64,000 nt of DNA from Mycobacterium paraense (GCF_002101815.1 NZ_LQPM01000036.1:186001-250000); one strand, 5' to 3'. Counted from the stretch's first letter, positions 16,492 through 31,711 are shown. Program-made: numbers and translations. The notes: generated by a model from the letters alone, not told the origin.

Positions 16492-17364
16492 CTAGTCGCG
16501 ATCCGCCAGCGTGACCTCGATGCCGCCGATCAAATCGGTCGCCAGGTTGTACACGAACGCGGCGATGGTCGCCATCGCCGTCAGCAGCACGATGTTCACC
16601 AGACCGATCAGCACGGCGCCGCCGAAGATGGTGCCGCTCGAAACGAGTTCGCCGCTGCTGCCGCTGGTGTTGTTCAGCAGGTCGCCGACGTTGCTGTTCA
16701 ACTTGGCCCACACGCCCATGCCGCCGAGCACGAGGTACAGGAACGCGACCGCGATCATCCACACGAAGAACAGGGCCACCGACAGCAGCAGCGACACCTT
16801 CAACGTGCTCCACGGATCGATCCGGCGGATCTGCATGCTGGCCCGGACCGGGCCGCGGGAACGCCGCGACACCTGGATCCGATTTTCGCGGCCCTCGCGG
16901 TTCTCCCGGCTTTCGGCCGTCGCCGTCCGGGCCGACTGCGTTGAGGAGCCCGGCGCCTCCGCGCTGCGCTCCGGTGCGGGTTTGCGTTGCGGCGGCCGTG
17001 GGAGCGGCCCGGACAGATCCGGCAGCTCGCTGGCGTAGGCCTCGGCCGGCGGGCCGTCACCCCGCGCCGGCGCGGCATCGAACTCGTACGGCGGGTGCTT
17101 CGGGCGGGCGGCCGCGCCGCCGCCCGGCGCGGCGGTGCCGAAGATGACGCGGTTCGTGCGCGCCTCGGCACCCGCGGGCGAGCCCCCCGGTCGCGGCCCG
17201 GCCTGCGGTTCGGGCTCGCGCGCCGCGTGCGATGGCCGAGTGGAACCCTGCAGCCCACCCGCCTGCGCGGGCGCCGCACGGTGTGCACCGGCACGCTCGA
17301 CCGAACGGTCGCCATTGAGGCCGTCGCCCTTGTCGGGGGCGCCCGGCTCGTTCGGTGAGGTCAC
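16492..17364 (-). CDS. DUF3566 membrane protein (Rv0007 family)
   Basis: A 290-residue protein. The first 190 residues or so are a Pro/Arg/Ala-rich disordered cytoplasmic region. The DUF3566 domain follows (MQIRRIDPWSTLKVSLLLSV), with two membrane segments (about 205-230 and 258-280). It lies directly downstream of gyrA, as in other mycobacteria. The function is unknown. Confidence 0.9.
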   Translation of the reverse strand: MTSPNEPGAPDKGDGLNGDRSVERAGAHRAAPAQAGGLQGSTRPSHAAREPEPQAGPRPGGSPAGAEARTNRVIFGTAAPGGGAAARPKHPPYEFDAAPARGDGPPAEAYASELPDLSGPLPRPPQRKPAPERSAEAPGSSTQSARTATAESRENREGRENRIQVSRRSRGPVRASMQIRRIDPWSTLKVSLLLSVALFFVWMIAVAFLYLVLGGMGVWAKLNSNVGDLLNNTSGSSGELVSSGTIFGGAVLIGLVNIVLLTAMATIAAFVYNLATDLIGGIEVTLADRD

Positions 17365-17442
17365 CCCGACTCCTTAGGACTCTTGCGATGGCCGCCTGCG
17401 CGGTGGCTGTTGGATTATGTCTGGTCGGACCGAGTTTAAGCC

Positions 17443-21213
<3,771 letters not shown>

Positions 21214-21251
21214 CTATTCCTCGTTTGTTCGGGGTATGGGTGTCTGACCGA

Positions 21252-23285
<2,034 letters not shown>

Positions 23286-23538
23286 GGTCGGAATGCTCTC
23301 CTTGGGGTTTCATGCGGGCGGTTCGGTCACCGCGACAGTCGCACCCCACCACTCTACCGTGAAGGACCCCCAGCACCGATTCTCTGGGCGCGTTTCTACC
23401 CAGCTAACCGCGCCGTGCACACGATTTCCGCGTAACAGGCGCGTCCCGACGTGCGTTATGTAAGTCCGTCCCGTTCTGGCGGCTCTCAGGCGCCTGTTGA
23501 TCAAGGCGCAACTGGGGACTATTTGTGCCTCGAATGCC
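23286..23538. other. spacer between dciA and gyrB, presumed gyrase promoter region
   Basis: A 253-base non-coding gap upstream of gyrB on the minus strand. It must hold the gyrBA promoter(s), but I cannot assign -10 and -35 elements with confidence. A 10-bp palindrome, CAGGCGCCTG, lies at 23488-23497. No ORF or RNA gene is seen. Confidence 0.4.
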
Positions 23539-24093
23539 TCAGCCGTAGGTGTCGCGGGGTCCCCGCCCGGCGATGTGCCGGGGGCCCTTGCGCCACGACG
23601 GCGCGGCGGGCCCGGTGATTTTCAGCGAGGTCACCACGCCGTTGCCGACCGCCGCGGCGATCTTGGCCAAGAGCTGCGCCTGGATCATCCGCAGCTGGGT
23701 CGCCCAGGCCGTCGATTCCGCCGTCACACTGAGCACACCCTCGCTCAGCGCCGTCGGGGTCGCATGGTCGGCGATCTGGTGGCCCACCACCGACGCCCAA
23801 TGACCCAACACCGTGCCCTCGGCGACGTGCGTCGCCCAGCCGCGCTTTTTCGCCAGGTCGCGCGCCAGCCGGCCCAGCGGTTGCGGATCTCTCCCGTCGG
23901 GCCCCGGGCCCGACCAGCTGCGCCGCTGGCCCCCCGCGCGCCGCGGCACAGCCGGAGCCGACCGGCCGCGGCCGGCGTCCTTGCCCTGGGCGCGCGCGGC
24001 GGCGCGCGCCTCCTCGAGCGTGCGCCGCACCAAATCGATCCCGGTCAACCCGCCCAATCGGTCGACGCCTTCCCCGTCTCCAGTGCCGGTCAT
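23539..24093 (-). CDS. dciA: DciA (DUF721) replicative helicase partner
   Basis: A 184-residue protein of the Rv0004 family. The DUF721/DciA core (about 75-165) includes GWATHVAEGTVLGHWASVVG and LSVTAESTAWATQLRMIQAQLLAKI. DciA proteins interact with and help load the replicative helicase DnaB in bacteria that lack DnaC; mycobacterial Rv0004 has been tied to DnaB. ATG at 24093 overlaps the recF stop by four bases. The N-terminus is basic and disordered. Confidence 0.9.
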   Translation of the reverse strand: MTGTGDGEGVDRLGGLTGIDLVRRTLEEARAAARAQGKDAGRGRSAPAVPRRAGGQRRSWSGPGPDGRDPQPLGRLARDLAKKRGWATHVAEGTVLGHWASVVGHQIADHATPTALSEGVLSVTAESTAWATQLRMIQAQLLAKIAAAVGNGVVTSLKITGPAAPSWRKGPRHIAGRGPRDTYG

Positions 24094-25247
24094 GGCCGCA
24101 CCTCCGACATTCGGCCCGAGTCGTCGTCGCGCATATCGATATGCACCCGCCTAGCGTCCCAGTCCGCCGGGATGTCTTCCACCACCGCCGCGGTCACCAA
24201 CACCTGCTCGGCCGACTCGGCCACCGCAGCCAGGGCGCGACGGCGTGCGGCGTCGAGTTCGGCGAACACGTCGTCGAGCAACAACACCGGCTCGGTGCCG
24301 TCGGCGCGCAGCAACTCATACGCCGCCAACCGCAGCGAGACCGCGAACGACCACGATTCCCCGTGGCTGGCAAAGCCTTTGGCGGGTTGGTCGCCGAGCC
24401 GCAATTCGAGGTCGTCGCGATGCGGACCCACCAGACACATGCCCCGTTCGATTTCGGCATCGCGGCGCGCCGACAGCGCGGCCAGCAAGGCGGCTTCCAG
24501 GAATTCGCGGTCGTTACCGTCGAAGTCGCGCGCGTTGTGCTCGCCGAGGCTTGCGCGGTACGCGACCGATGCGGGCCGCGATCCCGGTGCCACCAACTGG
24601 TAGGCCTTCTCCACTTCCGGCGCCAGCTGGTTCACCAGGTCGATCCGGGCGGCCATCAGCTCCGCGCCGTGCTCGGCCAGCCGGCTGTCCCACACGTCGA
24701 GGGTGTCCAGGGCGCCTCGGTCGCCCCGATACCGGGCGCCGGCCAGGGACTTCAACAGCGCCGTGCGCTGCCGCAGCACCTTGTCGTAGTCAGCGCGCAC
24801 GCCGGCGATCGCGGGCCGGCGCACCGTCGCCAGGTCGTCGAGGTAGCGGCGCCGATCCGACGGGTCGCCGCGCACCAAGGCCAGGTCCTCGGGAGCAAAC
24901 AGCACCGCGCGCAACACACCGACCACCTCGCGCGTGCTGCGCACCGGCGACCGATTCAGCCGCGCCTTGTTGGCCCGGCCCGCCGCGATCTCCAGGTCGA
25001 TCGCGCATTCCCGGCCCTCGTTGACGATGATCGTCGAAATCACGGCGCGCTCGGCGCCGGCCCGGATCAGCGGCGCGTCGGTTCCGACCCGATGCGAACC
25101 CAAGGTAGTCGAATACCACAGCGCCTCAACGAGATTCGTCTTGCCGAACCCGTTGGGTCCGACGAACACCGTCCGGCCCGGCTGCAATTCGAGGTCGGCC
25201 TGCGCCCAGGACCGGAAATCACGCAGTCCCAAATGCCGGACGTACAC
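24090..25247 (-). CDS. recF: DNA recombination and repair protein RecF
   Basis: A 385-residue SMC-like ATPase for gap repair and RecA loading. Walker A is GPNGFGKTN near residue 31, and the N-terminal LRDFRSWAQADLEL is typical. The C-terminal signature LRLAAYELL and the Walker B stretch PVLLLDDVFAELD are present. GTG at 25247 immediately follows the dnaN TAG with no spacer. Confidence 0.96.
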   Translation of the reverse strand: MYVRHLGLRDFRSWAQADLELQPGRTVFVGPNGFGKTNLVEALWYSTTLGSHRVGTDAPLIRAGAERAVISTIIVNEGRECAIDLEIAAGRANKARLNRSPVRSTREVVGVLRAVLFAPEDLALVRGDPSDRRRYLDDLATVRRPAIAGVRADYDKVLRQRTALLKSLAGARYRGDRGALDTLDVWDSRLAEHGAELMAARIDLVNQLAPEVEKAYQLVAPGSRPASVAYRASLGEHNARDFDGNDREFLEAALLAALSARRDAEIERGMCLVGPHRDDLELRLGDQPAKGFASHGESWSFAVSLRLAAYELLRADGTEPVLLLDDVFAELDAARRRALAAVAESAEQVLVTAAVVEDIPADWDARRVHIDMRDDDSGRMSEVRP

Positions 25248-26447
25248 CTATCCGGGCAACCGAACGGGCATCAGCAAGTACACGTAATCCGTTGGCAAGG
25301 CGGCGAACGGGCCGCTGCCGCTGGGGGCGGTGTCGTCGCTGGAAGCCGGCCGCAGCAACGCGGGCTTGCCCGGCGTCGTGAAACCGAACGACACCCGCTC
25401 CGAATGCACCGACGCGAGCCCGTCGGTGAGGTACGTCGGGTTGAAGGCGATGGTCAGCGGTTCGCCGACGAAGTCGACCTGAAGGTCCTCTTCGGCCCGA
25501 CCGACGTCATCGGCGCCCGCGGAAAGCCGCAGCGATCCCTCGGAGAATTCCATCCGCACCTGCGCGCCCCGGTCGGCGACCAGGGCCACGAGCTTGATGG
25601 CCTCGGTCAGCTCGGCGACGTTGATGGTCGCGACGGCCGTGTGCTCGGCCGGCAACAGCTGCCGAAACTTGGGGAACTCCGCGTCCAGCAGCCGCGTGGT
25701 GCTGCGCTTGCCGTTACCGCTGATGCCCAGCAATCCGTCCTTGCCGACACCCGCGCCGGCGCCGAGCGATAGTTGCACTTCCGACCCGTCCGCGCCGGCT
25801 TTGGCCGCTTCGGCGAGCGTCTTGGCCGGCACCAACACCGCCGCCTCGATGTCGGGCGACAACGCCGACCACGTCAGCTCCCGAACCGCCAGCCTGAACC
25901 TGTCGGTCGCGGCCAAAACCACGGTGTCGCCCGAAATCTCAACCCGGATCCCGGTCAGCATGGGCAGCGTGTCATCCCGGCCGGCGGCGATGGCGACCTG
26001 ACCGATCGCCTCCGCGAACAGTTCCGCCGGCAGCGTCCCGGTTCCTTCCGGCAGCGCGGGCAGCGTCGGGTAGTCCTCCACCGGCATCGTCGGCAAGGAG
26101 AAGCGGGCGCTTCCGCACGTCAGCGCGACCCGGTTGCCGTCCACATAGAAATCCACCGGCTTGTTCGGCAGCGCCCGGGTGATGTCCGACAACAACCTTC
26201 CGGACACCAAAACGCTTCCCGGAGAAGCTATTTCGGCCGCAACCTGGGCCTCCGCGGAGACCTCGTAGTCAAACCCGGAAATGGTCAGTCCCTCGTCGGA
26301 ACCGGACAACAACACCCCGGACAGCACCGGCACCGCCGGCCTGGTCGGCAGATTCTTCGCCACCCACGACACCGCGTCGGCGAAAGACTCTCGCACCAGA
26401 CGAAACTTCAAGTCGGTGAGGCCAGCTGTTGTCGTCGCCGCGTCCAT
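25248..26447 (-). CDS. dnaN: DNA polymerase III beta subunit (sliding clamp)
   Basis: A 399-residue ring clamp with three repeated domains. It has LKFRLVRESFADAVSWVAKNLPTRP at the start and the mycobacterial C-terminus ending YVYLLMPVRLPG. ATG at 26447 follows oriC. It is coupled to recF. Confidence 0.97.
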   Translation of the reverse strand: MDAATTTAGLTDLKFRLVRESFADAVSWVAKNLPTRPAVPVLSGVLLSGSDEGLTISGFDYEVSAEAQVAAEIASPGSVLVSGRLLSDITRALPNKPVDFYVDGNRVALTCGSARFSLPTMPVEDYPTLPALPEGTGTLPAELFAEAIGQVAIAAGRDDTLPMLTGIRVEISGDTVVLAATDRFRLAVRELTWSALSPDIEAAVLVPAKTLAEAAKAGADGSEVQLSLGAGAGVGKDGLLGISGNGKRSTTRLLDAEFPKFRQLLPAEHTAVATINVAELTEAIKLVALVADRGAQVRMEFSEGSLRLSAGADDVGRAEEDLQVDFVGEPLTIAFNPTYLTDGLASVHSERVSFGFTTPGKPALLRPASSDDTAPSGSGPFAALPTDYVYLLMPVRLPG

Positions 26448-26918
26448 AGCGTCCCTTTACCTGCCGAGTGTTCGAAAAATCAAAGTGGCTAGCCGCCCGT
26501 CGCTAGCGGTCGCTGAACAACCGTAGATCGTCTGCGTCCATCTTGAAAGCTAATCGCACCGGCCGACAAACGGCGTCATCGACGCGGGCTGTGGCACCAC
26601 GGCGACGAGCGTCCCCAACGCTGTACTTCAAAGAACAAACTACGGAGAGATCTCAGTACTAGTAATAAGGACTGTGCAATCTGGGGACAGCCGGACTTTG
26701 TCGCAGCTAGGCGCGCGGTGTGGCTGTGGATGACGCGGTTGATAACTGTGTGTGCGGCCGCGCGGGGTTGGGGATCGCCGTCGGGTGTGGACGCAAATGT
26801 CATTGCTGCACCGGTGTTTGGACGGTTTGTGCACAGCGCTACCCACACCGCAGCGGTGTGACGGCTGTGACAGGCGAGTGAGAAGTTTTTTGAAAAAAAG
26901 TTGGCAGAACGGCCGAAA
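26448..26918. other. oriC: chromosomal replication origin oriC (dnaA-dnaN spacer)
   Basis: A 471-base non-coding gap between dnaN and dnaA, the established mycobacterial oriC location. DnaA-box-like 9-mers (mycobacterial consensus close to TTGTCCACA) include TCATCCACA (minus, 26725-26733), GCGTCCACA (minus, 26786-26794) and TTGTGCACA (plus, 26827-26835); weaker matches exist. AT-rich patches at 26471-26485, 26656-26673 and 26881-26902 stand out in a GC-rich genome and are candidate unwinding regions. Confidence 0.85.
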
Positions 26919-28469
26919 TCAGCGCTTGGAGCGCTGCCGGATGCGGGTGGTGAGTTCCTTGACGTGATCGAAGACCTCACGGCGCTCGGCCATCTCGGAC
27001 AAGATCTTTCGTTGCGCGTACATGACCGTGGTGTGGTCGCGGCCGAACGCCTGGCCGATCTTGGGCAGCGACAGGTCGGTCAGCTCACGGCACAGGTACA
27101 TCGCGATTTGGCGCGACTGGGCCAGCGCCCGGGTCTTGCCGGGGCCACGCAACTCCTCGACCGTGGTGTCGAAGTACTCGGCCGTGGCGGCCATGATGGT
27201 GGCAGCGCTGATCTGCATGGTGCTGGCGTCGGCGATGAGGTCGCGAAGGACAATCTCCGCCAACGCCTTGTCGATCGGGGTCTTGTTCAACGACGCGAAC
27301 GCCGTCACCCGGATCAGCGCCCCCTCGAGCTCGCGGATGTTGCGTTCGATGCTGCTGGCGATCAGCTCGAGGACGTCGTCGGGTACGGCCAGCCGTTCCA
27401 TCTGTGCCTTCTTGCGCAGGATGGCGATGCGGGTCTCGAGTTCCGGGGGCTGCACGTCGGTGATCAGGCCCCACTCGAACCGGGTCCTCAGCCGGTCTTC
27501 GAGGGTGGCGAGTTGCTTGGGCGGCCGGTCCGACGAGATGACGATCTGTTTGTTGGCGTTGTGCAACGTGTTGAACGTATGGAAGAACTCCTCCTGGATA
27601 CCTTCCTTGCCCTCGATGAACTGGATGTCGTCCACCAGCAAGACGTCGACGTCGCGGTAACTGCGTTTGAACGCGACCTTGCGGTCGTCGCGCAGCGAGT
27701 TGATGAAGTCGTTGGTGAATTCCTCGGTCGAGACGTACTTGACGCGCATGCCGGGGAACAGCCGCTGCGCGTAGTTGCCGGCGGCGTGCAGCAGGTGGGT
27801 CTTGCCCAGGCCGGATTCGCCCCAGATGAACAGGGGGTTGTAGGCGCGGGCCGGGGCCTCGGCGATGGCCAGGGCCGCGGCGTGCGCGAACCGGTTGGAG
27901 GCGCCGATGACGAAGGTGTCGAAGGTGTATCGGCGGTTGAGGCTGGTGCCGCCGGCGATCGCCGGGTCGGCCGCGTGGGGACGTTCGGTGAAGTAGTTCG
28001 GCCAGCTCTGCTCGGCGACGATCTCGCCGTTTTCGTCACCCTCGTCGACGTCGAGCGACATGTCGATGACGGAATCGTCGGCCTGGGCGGGGGAGTGGTC
28101 TTCCAGGCCGGGCGGGAAGGACTCGCCCGCGGTGAAGGCCGCGTCGTCGGCGTCGTCCGCGGGCGGGGCGATGCGCACCCCGAGTTGGATTTGCTGTCCG
28201 AGCCGGCGGCTCAGGGCGTCGGTGATCGGGGCACGCAGGTGGCGTTCGATCTCGTTCTGCACGAAGCTGCTCGGCACCGACAACAGGGCAAATCCCTCGA
28301 CGATGGTGAGCGGCTGAACGAGGTTCAGCCACGCCCGTTGCTGGGGGGTCAGGGGGGTGGCCAGGGCCGTGCGATTGGTGGCCATTCCTTCCGAGGCGGA
28401 CTCGCCGTTGAGCTCGGAGACGACCGCGTTCCAAACTGTTGTGAATCCTGAACCGGGGTCATCGGTCAA
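26919..28469 (-). CDS. dnaA: chromosomal replication initiator DnaA
   Basis: A 516-residue initiator. Domain I (about 1-90) is followed by a variable acidic domain II. Domain III is an AAA+ core with Walker A GESGLGKTH and Walker B LLVDDIQF, and domain IV is a DNA-binding helix-turn-helix with the signature GRDHTTVMYAQRKI. TTG at 28469 is chosen because it encodes the conserved start TDDPGSGFTTVWNAVV and is preceded by GGGAGA. The longer ATG reading adds 22 unrelated residues. Domain II differs from M. tuberculosis in length and sequence, as is usual. Confidence 0.95.
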   Translation of the reverse strand: MTDDPGSGFTTVWNAVVSELNGESASEGMATNRTALATPLTPQQRAWLNLVQPLTIVEGFALLSVPSSFVQNEIERHLRAPITDALSRRLGQQIQLGVRIAPPADDADDAAFTAGESFPPGLEDHSPAQADDSVIDMSLDVDEGDENGEIVAEQSWPNYFTERPHAADPAIAGGTSLNRRYTFDTFVIGASNRFAHAAALAIAEAPARAYNPLFIWGESGLGKTHLLHAAGNYAQRLFPGMRVKYVSTEEFTNDFINSLRDDRKVAFKRSYRDVDVLLVDDIQFIEGKEGIQEEFFHTFNTLHNANKQIVISSDRPPKQLATLEDRLRTRFEWGLITDVQPPELETRIAILRKKAQMERLAVPDDVLELIASSIERNIRELEGALIRVTAFASLNKTPIDKALAEIVLRDLIADASTMQISAATIMAATAEYFDTTVEELRGPGKTRALAQSRQIAMYLCRELTDLSLPKIGQAFGRDHTTVMYAQRKILSEMAERREVFDHVKELTTRIRQRSKR

Positions 28470-28535
28470 CGACGTAATCTCCCTGGTTCTCGCAGATCCC
28501 GGGTCGAGGGGCAGCCACGCTTGGTGACGAAACAA

Positions 28536-28567
28536 CTGTCCACATAGTTATACACAGGTGTGGACAG
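28536..28567. promoter_or_regulatory. cluster of three DnaA boxes upstream of dnaA
   Basis: CTGTCCACA (28536-28544), TTATACACA (28548-28556) and CTGTCCACA on the minus strand (28559-28567) lie within 32 bases. The outer boxes are identical and inverted around the central box. The cluster sits 67-98 bases upstream of the dnaA TTG, so DnaA autoregulation is the likely role. Confidence 0.75.
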
Positions 28568-29051
28568 GAAGATGGTAAACGAGCCGCAGCCTACCGGCGA
28601 CGGCCCGTGATCTCCGCGCTGATGACAACCCGGGTGGGTCGTCTAGACAGCTAGTCGATCCGCCATCCTCGCTTCGTCGTCGAGCGCCGCTCCACTCTGA
28701 AACGGCATTGCCCGAAGCTAACAGTTTTCCGTTCGGCTGCCAACAGTTCTGCTGCATTCCAATCGGCCTCTTTAGGGTCATCTGGGCCCCGTTTGTCGCT
28801 TGTGGTCCTATGGTGCCGCAAGCACGTCTGCGAGAACTTACGTTTTCGCGGATGTGTGAGTTGGGTCCGTTGCGGGAGACCAAGTTTGACCCAGCGAATC
28901 CGCGTCAGTACCCTCAAACAGTCGCCCGAAAGTCGGCGATACGGCTGCGACCCGGACGAAGCTCGGGGACCGCGCCGGCCAGCAGCAAGACCCACCTCCG
29001 GCCGCCTCGCGGACGAATGCGGCCGGATGGTTCGAAGACGAGGAGAACGCC
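28568..29051. other. divergent spacer between dnaA and rpmH
   Basis: A non-coding stretch of about 480 bases that must contain the promoters of dnaA (minus) and of the rpmH-rnpA-yidDC operon (plus). It is less GC-rich than the flanking genes. No tRNA, no convincing ORF and no unambiguous -35/-10 pair was found. Confidence 0.5.
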
Positions 29052-29195
29052 GTGGCCAAGGGCAAGCGGACCTTCCAGCCGAATAACCGGCGCCGAGCCC
29101 GCGTGCATGGCTTCCGCTTGCGGATGCGCACCCGCGCCGGGCGGTCGATCGTCTCCAGCCGGCGCCGCAAAGGCCGCCGCGCGCTCACTGCCTGA
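29052..29195 (+). CDS. rpmH: 50S ribosomal protein L34
   Basis: GTG at 29052 opens a 47-residue basic protein: MAKGKRTFQPNNRRRARVHG, then FRLRMRTRAGRSIVSSRRRK and a terminal LTA. This is the complete L34 pattern. AGGAGA at 29041-29046 is a good ribosome site. It is the first gene of rpmH-rnpA-yidD-yidC. Confidence 0.97.
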   Translation: MAKGKRTFQPNNRRRARVHGFRLRMRTRAGRSIVSSRRRKGRRALTA

Positions 29196-29218
29196 TCGCA
29201 ACGTCGGGTTCTTCAGCG

Positions 29219-29575
29219 GTGCTTCCCGCACGCAACCGCATGAGGCGGTCAACGGAGTTTGACGCCGCGGTGAAGTACGGCGTGCGTGCGGTGCAGCCCG
29301 ATGTCGTCGTGCATATGCGACGCGACTCCGGAGACGACACGGGTCCGCGCGTCGGCCTGATCATCGCCAAGACCGTGGGCTCGGCCGTGGAGCGTCATCG
29401 CGTGGCCCGCCGGCTGCGTCACGTCGCGCGGACCATGCTGGCGGATCTCCACGGGGCCGACCGGGTGGTGATCCGGGCCCTGCCGAGCAGCCGCCAGGTG
29501 TCGTCCGCTCGGCTGGAGCAACAGCTGCGCCGCGGTCTGCGGCGCGCCTTCGAGTCGGCGGGAACAGAGCGGTGA
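29219..29575 (+). CDS. rnpA: ribonuclease P protein component
   Basis: A 118-residue basic protein that helps RNase P RNA mature tRNA 5' ends. It has the N-terminal RNRMRRSTEFDAAV and the RNR-type motif region AVERHRVARRLRHVAR. GTG at 29219 fits the family start. The TGA overlaps the yidD GTG (GTGA). Confidence 0.95.
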   Translation: MLPARNRMRRSTEFDAAVKYGVRAVQPDVVVHMRRDSGDDTGPRVGLIIAKTVGSAVERHRVARRLRHVARTMLADLHGADRVVIRALPSSRQVSSARLEQQLRRGLRRAFESAGTER

Positions 29576-29877
29576 CTCGGGTGGCGCGGGGACTGGTCTT
29601 CCTGATCCAGCTGTACCGGCACATGGTCTCGCCGCTGCGCCCGGCGACGTGTCGCTTCATGCCGACCTGCAGCCAGTACGCCGTCGATGCTCTGACCGAA
29701 TACGGCTTGATCCGGGGCGGCTGGCTGGCCGTGGCCAGGCTCGCCAAATGCGGACCGTGGCATCGGGGAGGATGGGATCCGATACCGGATCGACACGAAT
29801 GCCGGGCGAGCTTCGAAGGCGCCGGCGCCGCGGGAGTCCCCGCGCCGGAGCAACGGGAGAGTGAATCTTTTGTTTGA
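29572..29877 (+). CDS. yidD: membrane insertion efficiency factor YidD
   Basis: A 101-residue protein with the YidD core: LYRHMVSPLRPATCRFMPTC, then SQYAVDALTEYG and KCGPWHRGGWDPIP. It assists YidC-dependent membrane insertion. The start overlaps rnpA by four bases and the end overlaps yidC by 17 bases. Confidence 0.94.
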   Translation: MTRVARGLVFLIQLYRHMVSPLRPATCRFMPTCSQYAVDALTEYGLIRGGWLAVARLAKCGPWHRGGWDPIPDRHECRASFEGAGAAGVPAPEQRESESFV

Positions 29878-30973
29878 TTTCTTCAGCCTCGACATCATCT
29901 ACTACCCGGTGTCGTGGATCATGTGGGCTTGGTACAAGTTGTTCGCGGCGTTGCTCGGGCCGTCGAACTTCTTCGCCTGGGCCTTGTCGGTGATGTTCCT
30001 GGTGTTCAGCTTGCGGGCCCTGCTGTACAAGCCGTTCGTGCGCCAGATCCGTACCACCCGCCAGATGCAGGAGCTGCAGCCACAGATCAAGGCGCTGCAA
30101 AAGAAGTACTCCAAAGACCGCCAGCGGATGGCCCTCGAGATGCAGAAGCTGCAACGCGAGCACGGCTTCAACCCGATCCTCGGCTGCCTGCCGATGCTGG
30201 CGCAGATCCCGGTTTTCCTCGGGCTGTATCACGTCTTGCGGTCGTTCAACCGGACGACGGGCGGCTTCGGCCAGCCGCACCTGTCGGTGGCCCAGAACCG
30301 GGCGACGGGCAACTACTTCTTCAGCCCGACCGACGTCGCGCACTTCCTGGACGCCAACCTGTTCGGCGCCCCGATCGGCGCGTTCATGACGCAGCACGCC
30401 GGCTTGGACGCCTTCACCCACTTCAGCCGTCCGGCGGTGATCGCGGTGGGCGCCCCGGTGATGATCCTGGCGGGCGTCGCGACGTACTTCAACAGCCGCG
30501 CGTCGGTGGCCCGGCAGAGCGCCGAGGCCGCCGCCAATCCGCAGACGGCGATGATGAACAAGCTTGCGCTGTACGTGTTTCCGCTCGGCGTCGTCGTCGG
30601 CGGACCGTTCCTTCCGCTCGCGATCATCCTGTACTGGTTCGCCAACAACATCTGGACGTTCGGGCAGCAGCACTACGTGTTCGGCATGATCGAAAAAGAG
30701 GACGAGGCCAAGCGGCAGGAAGCCGTTCAGCGGCGGGCGGCCAACGCGCCCGCGCCGGGGGCCAAACCGAAACGCAACCCCAAGTCCTCAGCGGCGAGCG
30801 GCAACGGATCCGCGGCGCGGGACGACGACGGGGCGGACTCGGATTCCGACGGATCGGCCGGGGCGGAAACCGCCACGGCGGAACCGGACAAGCCGAGCGC
30901 GGCCGGACGCAACGACGGGCCGACCAACCGCACCCCGCGACCCGGGGCGCGACCGAAGAAGCGCAAACGCTGA
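29861..30973 (+). CDS. yidC: membrane protein insertase YidC
   Basis: A 370-residue Oxa1/YidC-family insertase. Membrane segments lie near residues 10-30, 35-55 and 105-125, with two or more further on. The conserved blocks are RALLYKPFVRQIR, HGFNPILGCLPMLAQIPVFLGLY and PLAIILYWFANNIWTFGQQ. A basic tail ends PKKKRKR-like (RPKKKRKR), as expected for ribosome contact. GTG at 29861 reads MNLLFDFFSLDIIYYPVSW and agrees with family starts. Confidence 0.95.
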   Translation: MNLLFDFFSLDIIYYPVSWIMWAWYKLFAALLGPSNFFAWALSVMFLVFSLRALLYKPFVRQIRTTRQMQELQPQIKALQKKYSKDRQRMALEMQKLQREHGFNPILGCLPMLAQIPVFLGLYHVLRSFNRTTGGFGQPHLSVAQNRATGNYFFSPTDVAHFLDANLFGAPIGAFMTQHAGLDAFTHFSRPAVIAVGAPVMILAGVATYFNSRASVARQSAEAAANPQTAMMNKLALYVFPLGVVVGGPFLPLAIILYWFANNIWTFGQQHYVFGMIEKEDEAKRQEAVQRRAANAPAPGAKPKRNPKSSAASGNGSAARDDDGADSDSDGSAGAETATAEPDKPSAAGRNDGPTNRTPRPGARPKKRKR

Positions 30974-31052
30974 CGCGGCGCCAAAGCTTAAGGGGACCCC
31001 GGGCGAGTGACCCGACTGGACGGGAACCCCTGGATGAGGGAGAGAAAACGAG

Positions 31053-31628
31053 ATGACAGACGCCGAAACGACCGAACGCGACGTTGACGCAGAGCTCGAC
31101 ACGCAAGCGCCGGCGACGGAGGACGAGGCGACGGCCGAAGCTGATGCCGACCAAGGCGACGAGTTGGAGGACCGATTGGTCGCCGAGGGGGAGATTGCCG
31201 GGGACTACCTCGAGGAGCTGCTGGACCTCTTGGACTTCGACGGCGACATCGATCTGGACGTCGAGGGCGATCGCGCCGTCGTGAGCATCGATGGCAGCAG
31301 CGACCTGAACAAGTTGGTCGGCCGCGGCGGTGAGGTGCTGGACGCGCTGCAGGAGCTGACCCGGCTCGCGGTGCACCAGAAGACCGGTGTGCGGAGCCGC
31401 TTGATGCTCGACATCGCGAGCTGGCGTCGCCGGCGGCGCGAGGAGCTGGCCGCGTTGGGCGACAAGGTGGCGCGGCGGGTGCTCAACACCGGCGAGCGTG
31501 AGGAGCTCTCCCCGATGACGCCGTTCGAACGCAAGATCGTTCACGACGCCGTCGCCGCGGTGCCGGGGGTGCACAGCGAGAGCGAGGGCCAGGAGCCCTC
31601 CCGACGCGTCGTCGTCCTGCTCGACTAG
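31053..31628 (+). CDS. jag: RNA-binding protein Jag/KhpB (KH and R3H domains)
   Basis: A 191-residue protein. The first 45 residues are acidic and low complexity. A KH domain with GRGGEVLDALQELTRLAV (about 88-110) follows. The R3H domain includes RRRRREELAALGDKVARRVL and ends RRVVVLLD. It probably binds RNA and affects wall growth, as KhpB does in other Gram-positives. It follows yidC, as in most actinobacteria. Confidence 0.92.
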   Translation: MTDAETTERDVDAELDTQAPATEDEATAEADADQGDELEDRLVAEGEIAGDYLEELLDLLDFDGDIDLDVEGDRAVVSIDGSSDLNKLVGRGGEVLDALQELTRLAVHQKTGVRSRLMLDIASWRRRRREELAALGDKVARRVLNTGEREELSPMTPFERKIVHDAVAAVPGVHSESEGQEPSRRVVVLLD

Positions 31629-31685
31629 CACGCCAAGTCACAGCCGTGTAATTCAGACGACCCGGACGGCCCCAGGGATCGAGGA

Positions 31686-31701
31686 TGTTTCACGTGAAAC
31701 A
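31686..31701. promoter_or_regulatory. parS: parS site 1
   Basis: TGTTTCACGTGAAACA, the exact 16-bp ParB-binding palindrome. It overlaps the upstream in-frame ATG at 31685 of rsmG, and its right end merges with the AAGGAG ribosome site of the ATG at 31712. Confidence 0.96.
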
Positions 31702-31711
31702 AGGAGACGAG

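Noticed and set aside
31685..31711. ATG at 31685 as the start of rsmG
   Set aside because: The ATG at 31712 has a clearly better ribosome site (AAGGAG); the earlier ATG is inside parS context with a weak GAGG. It remains possible.
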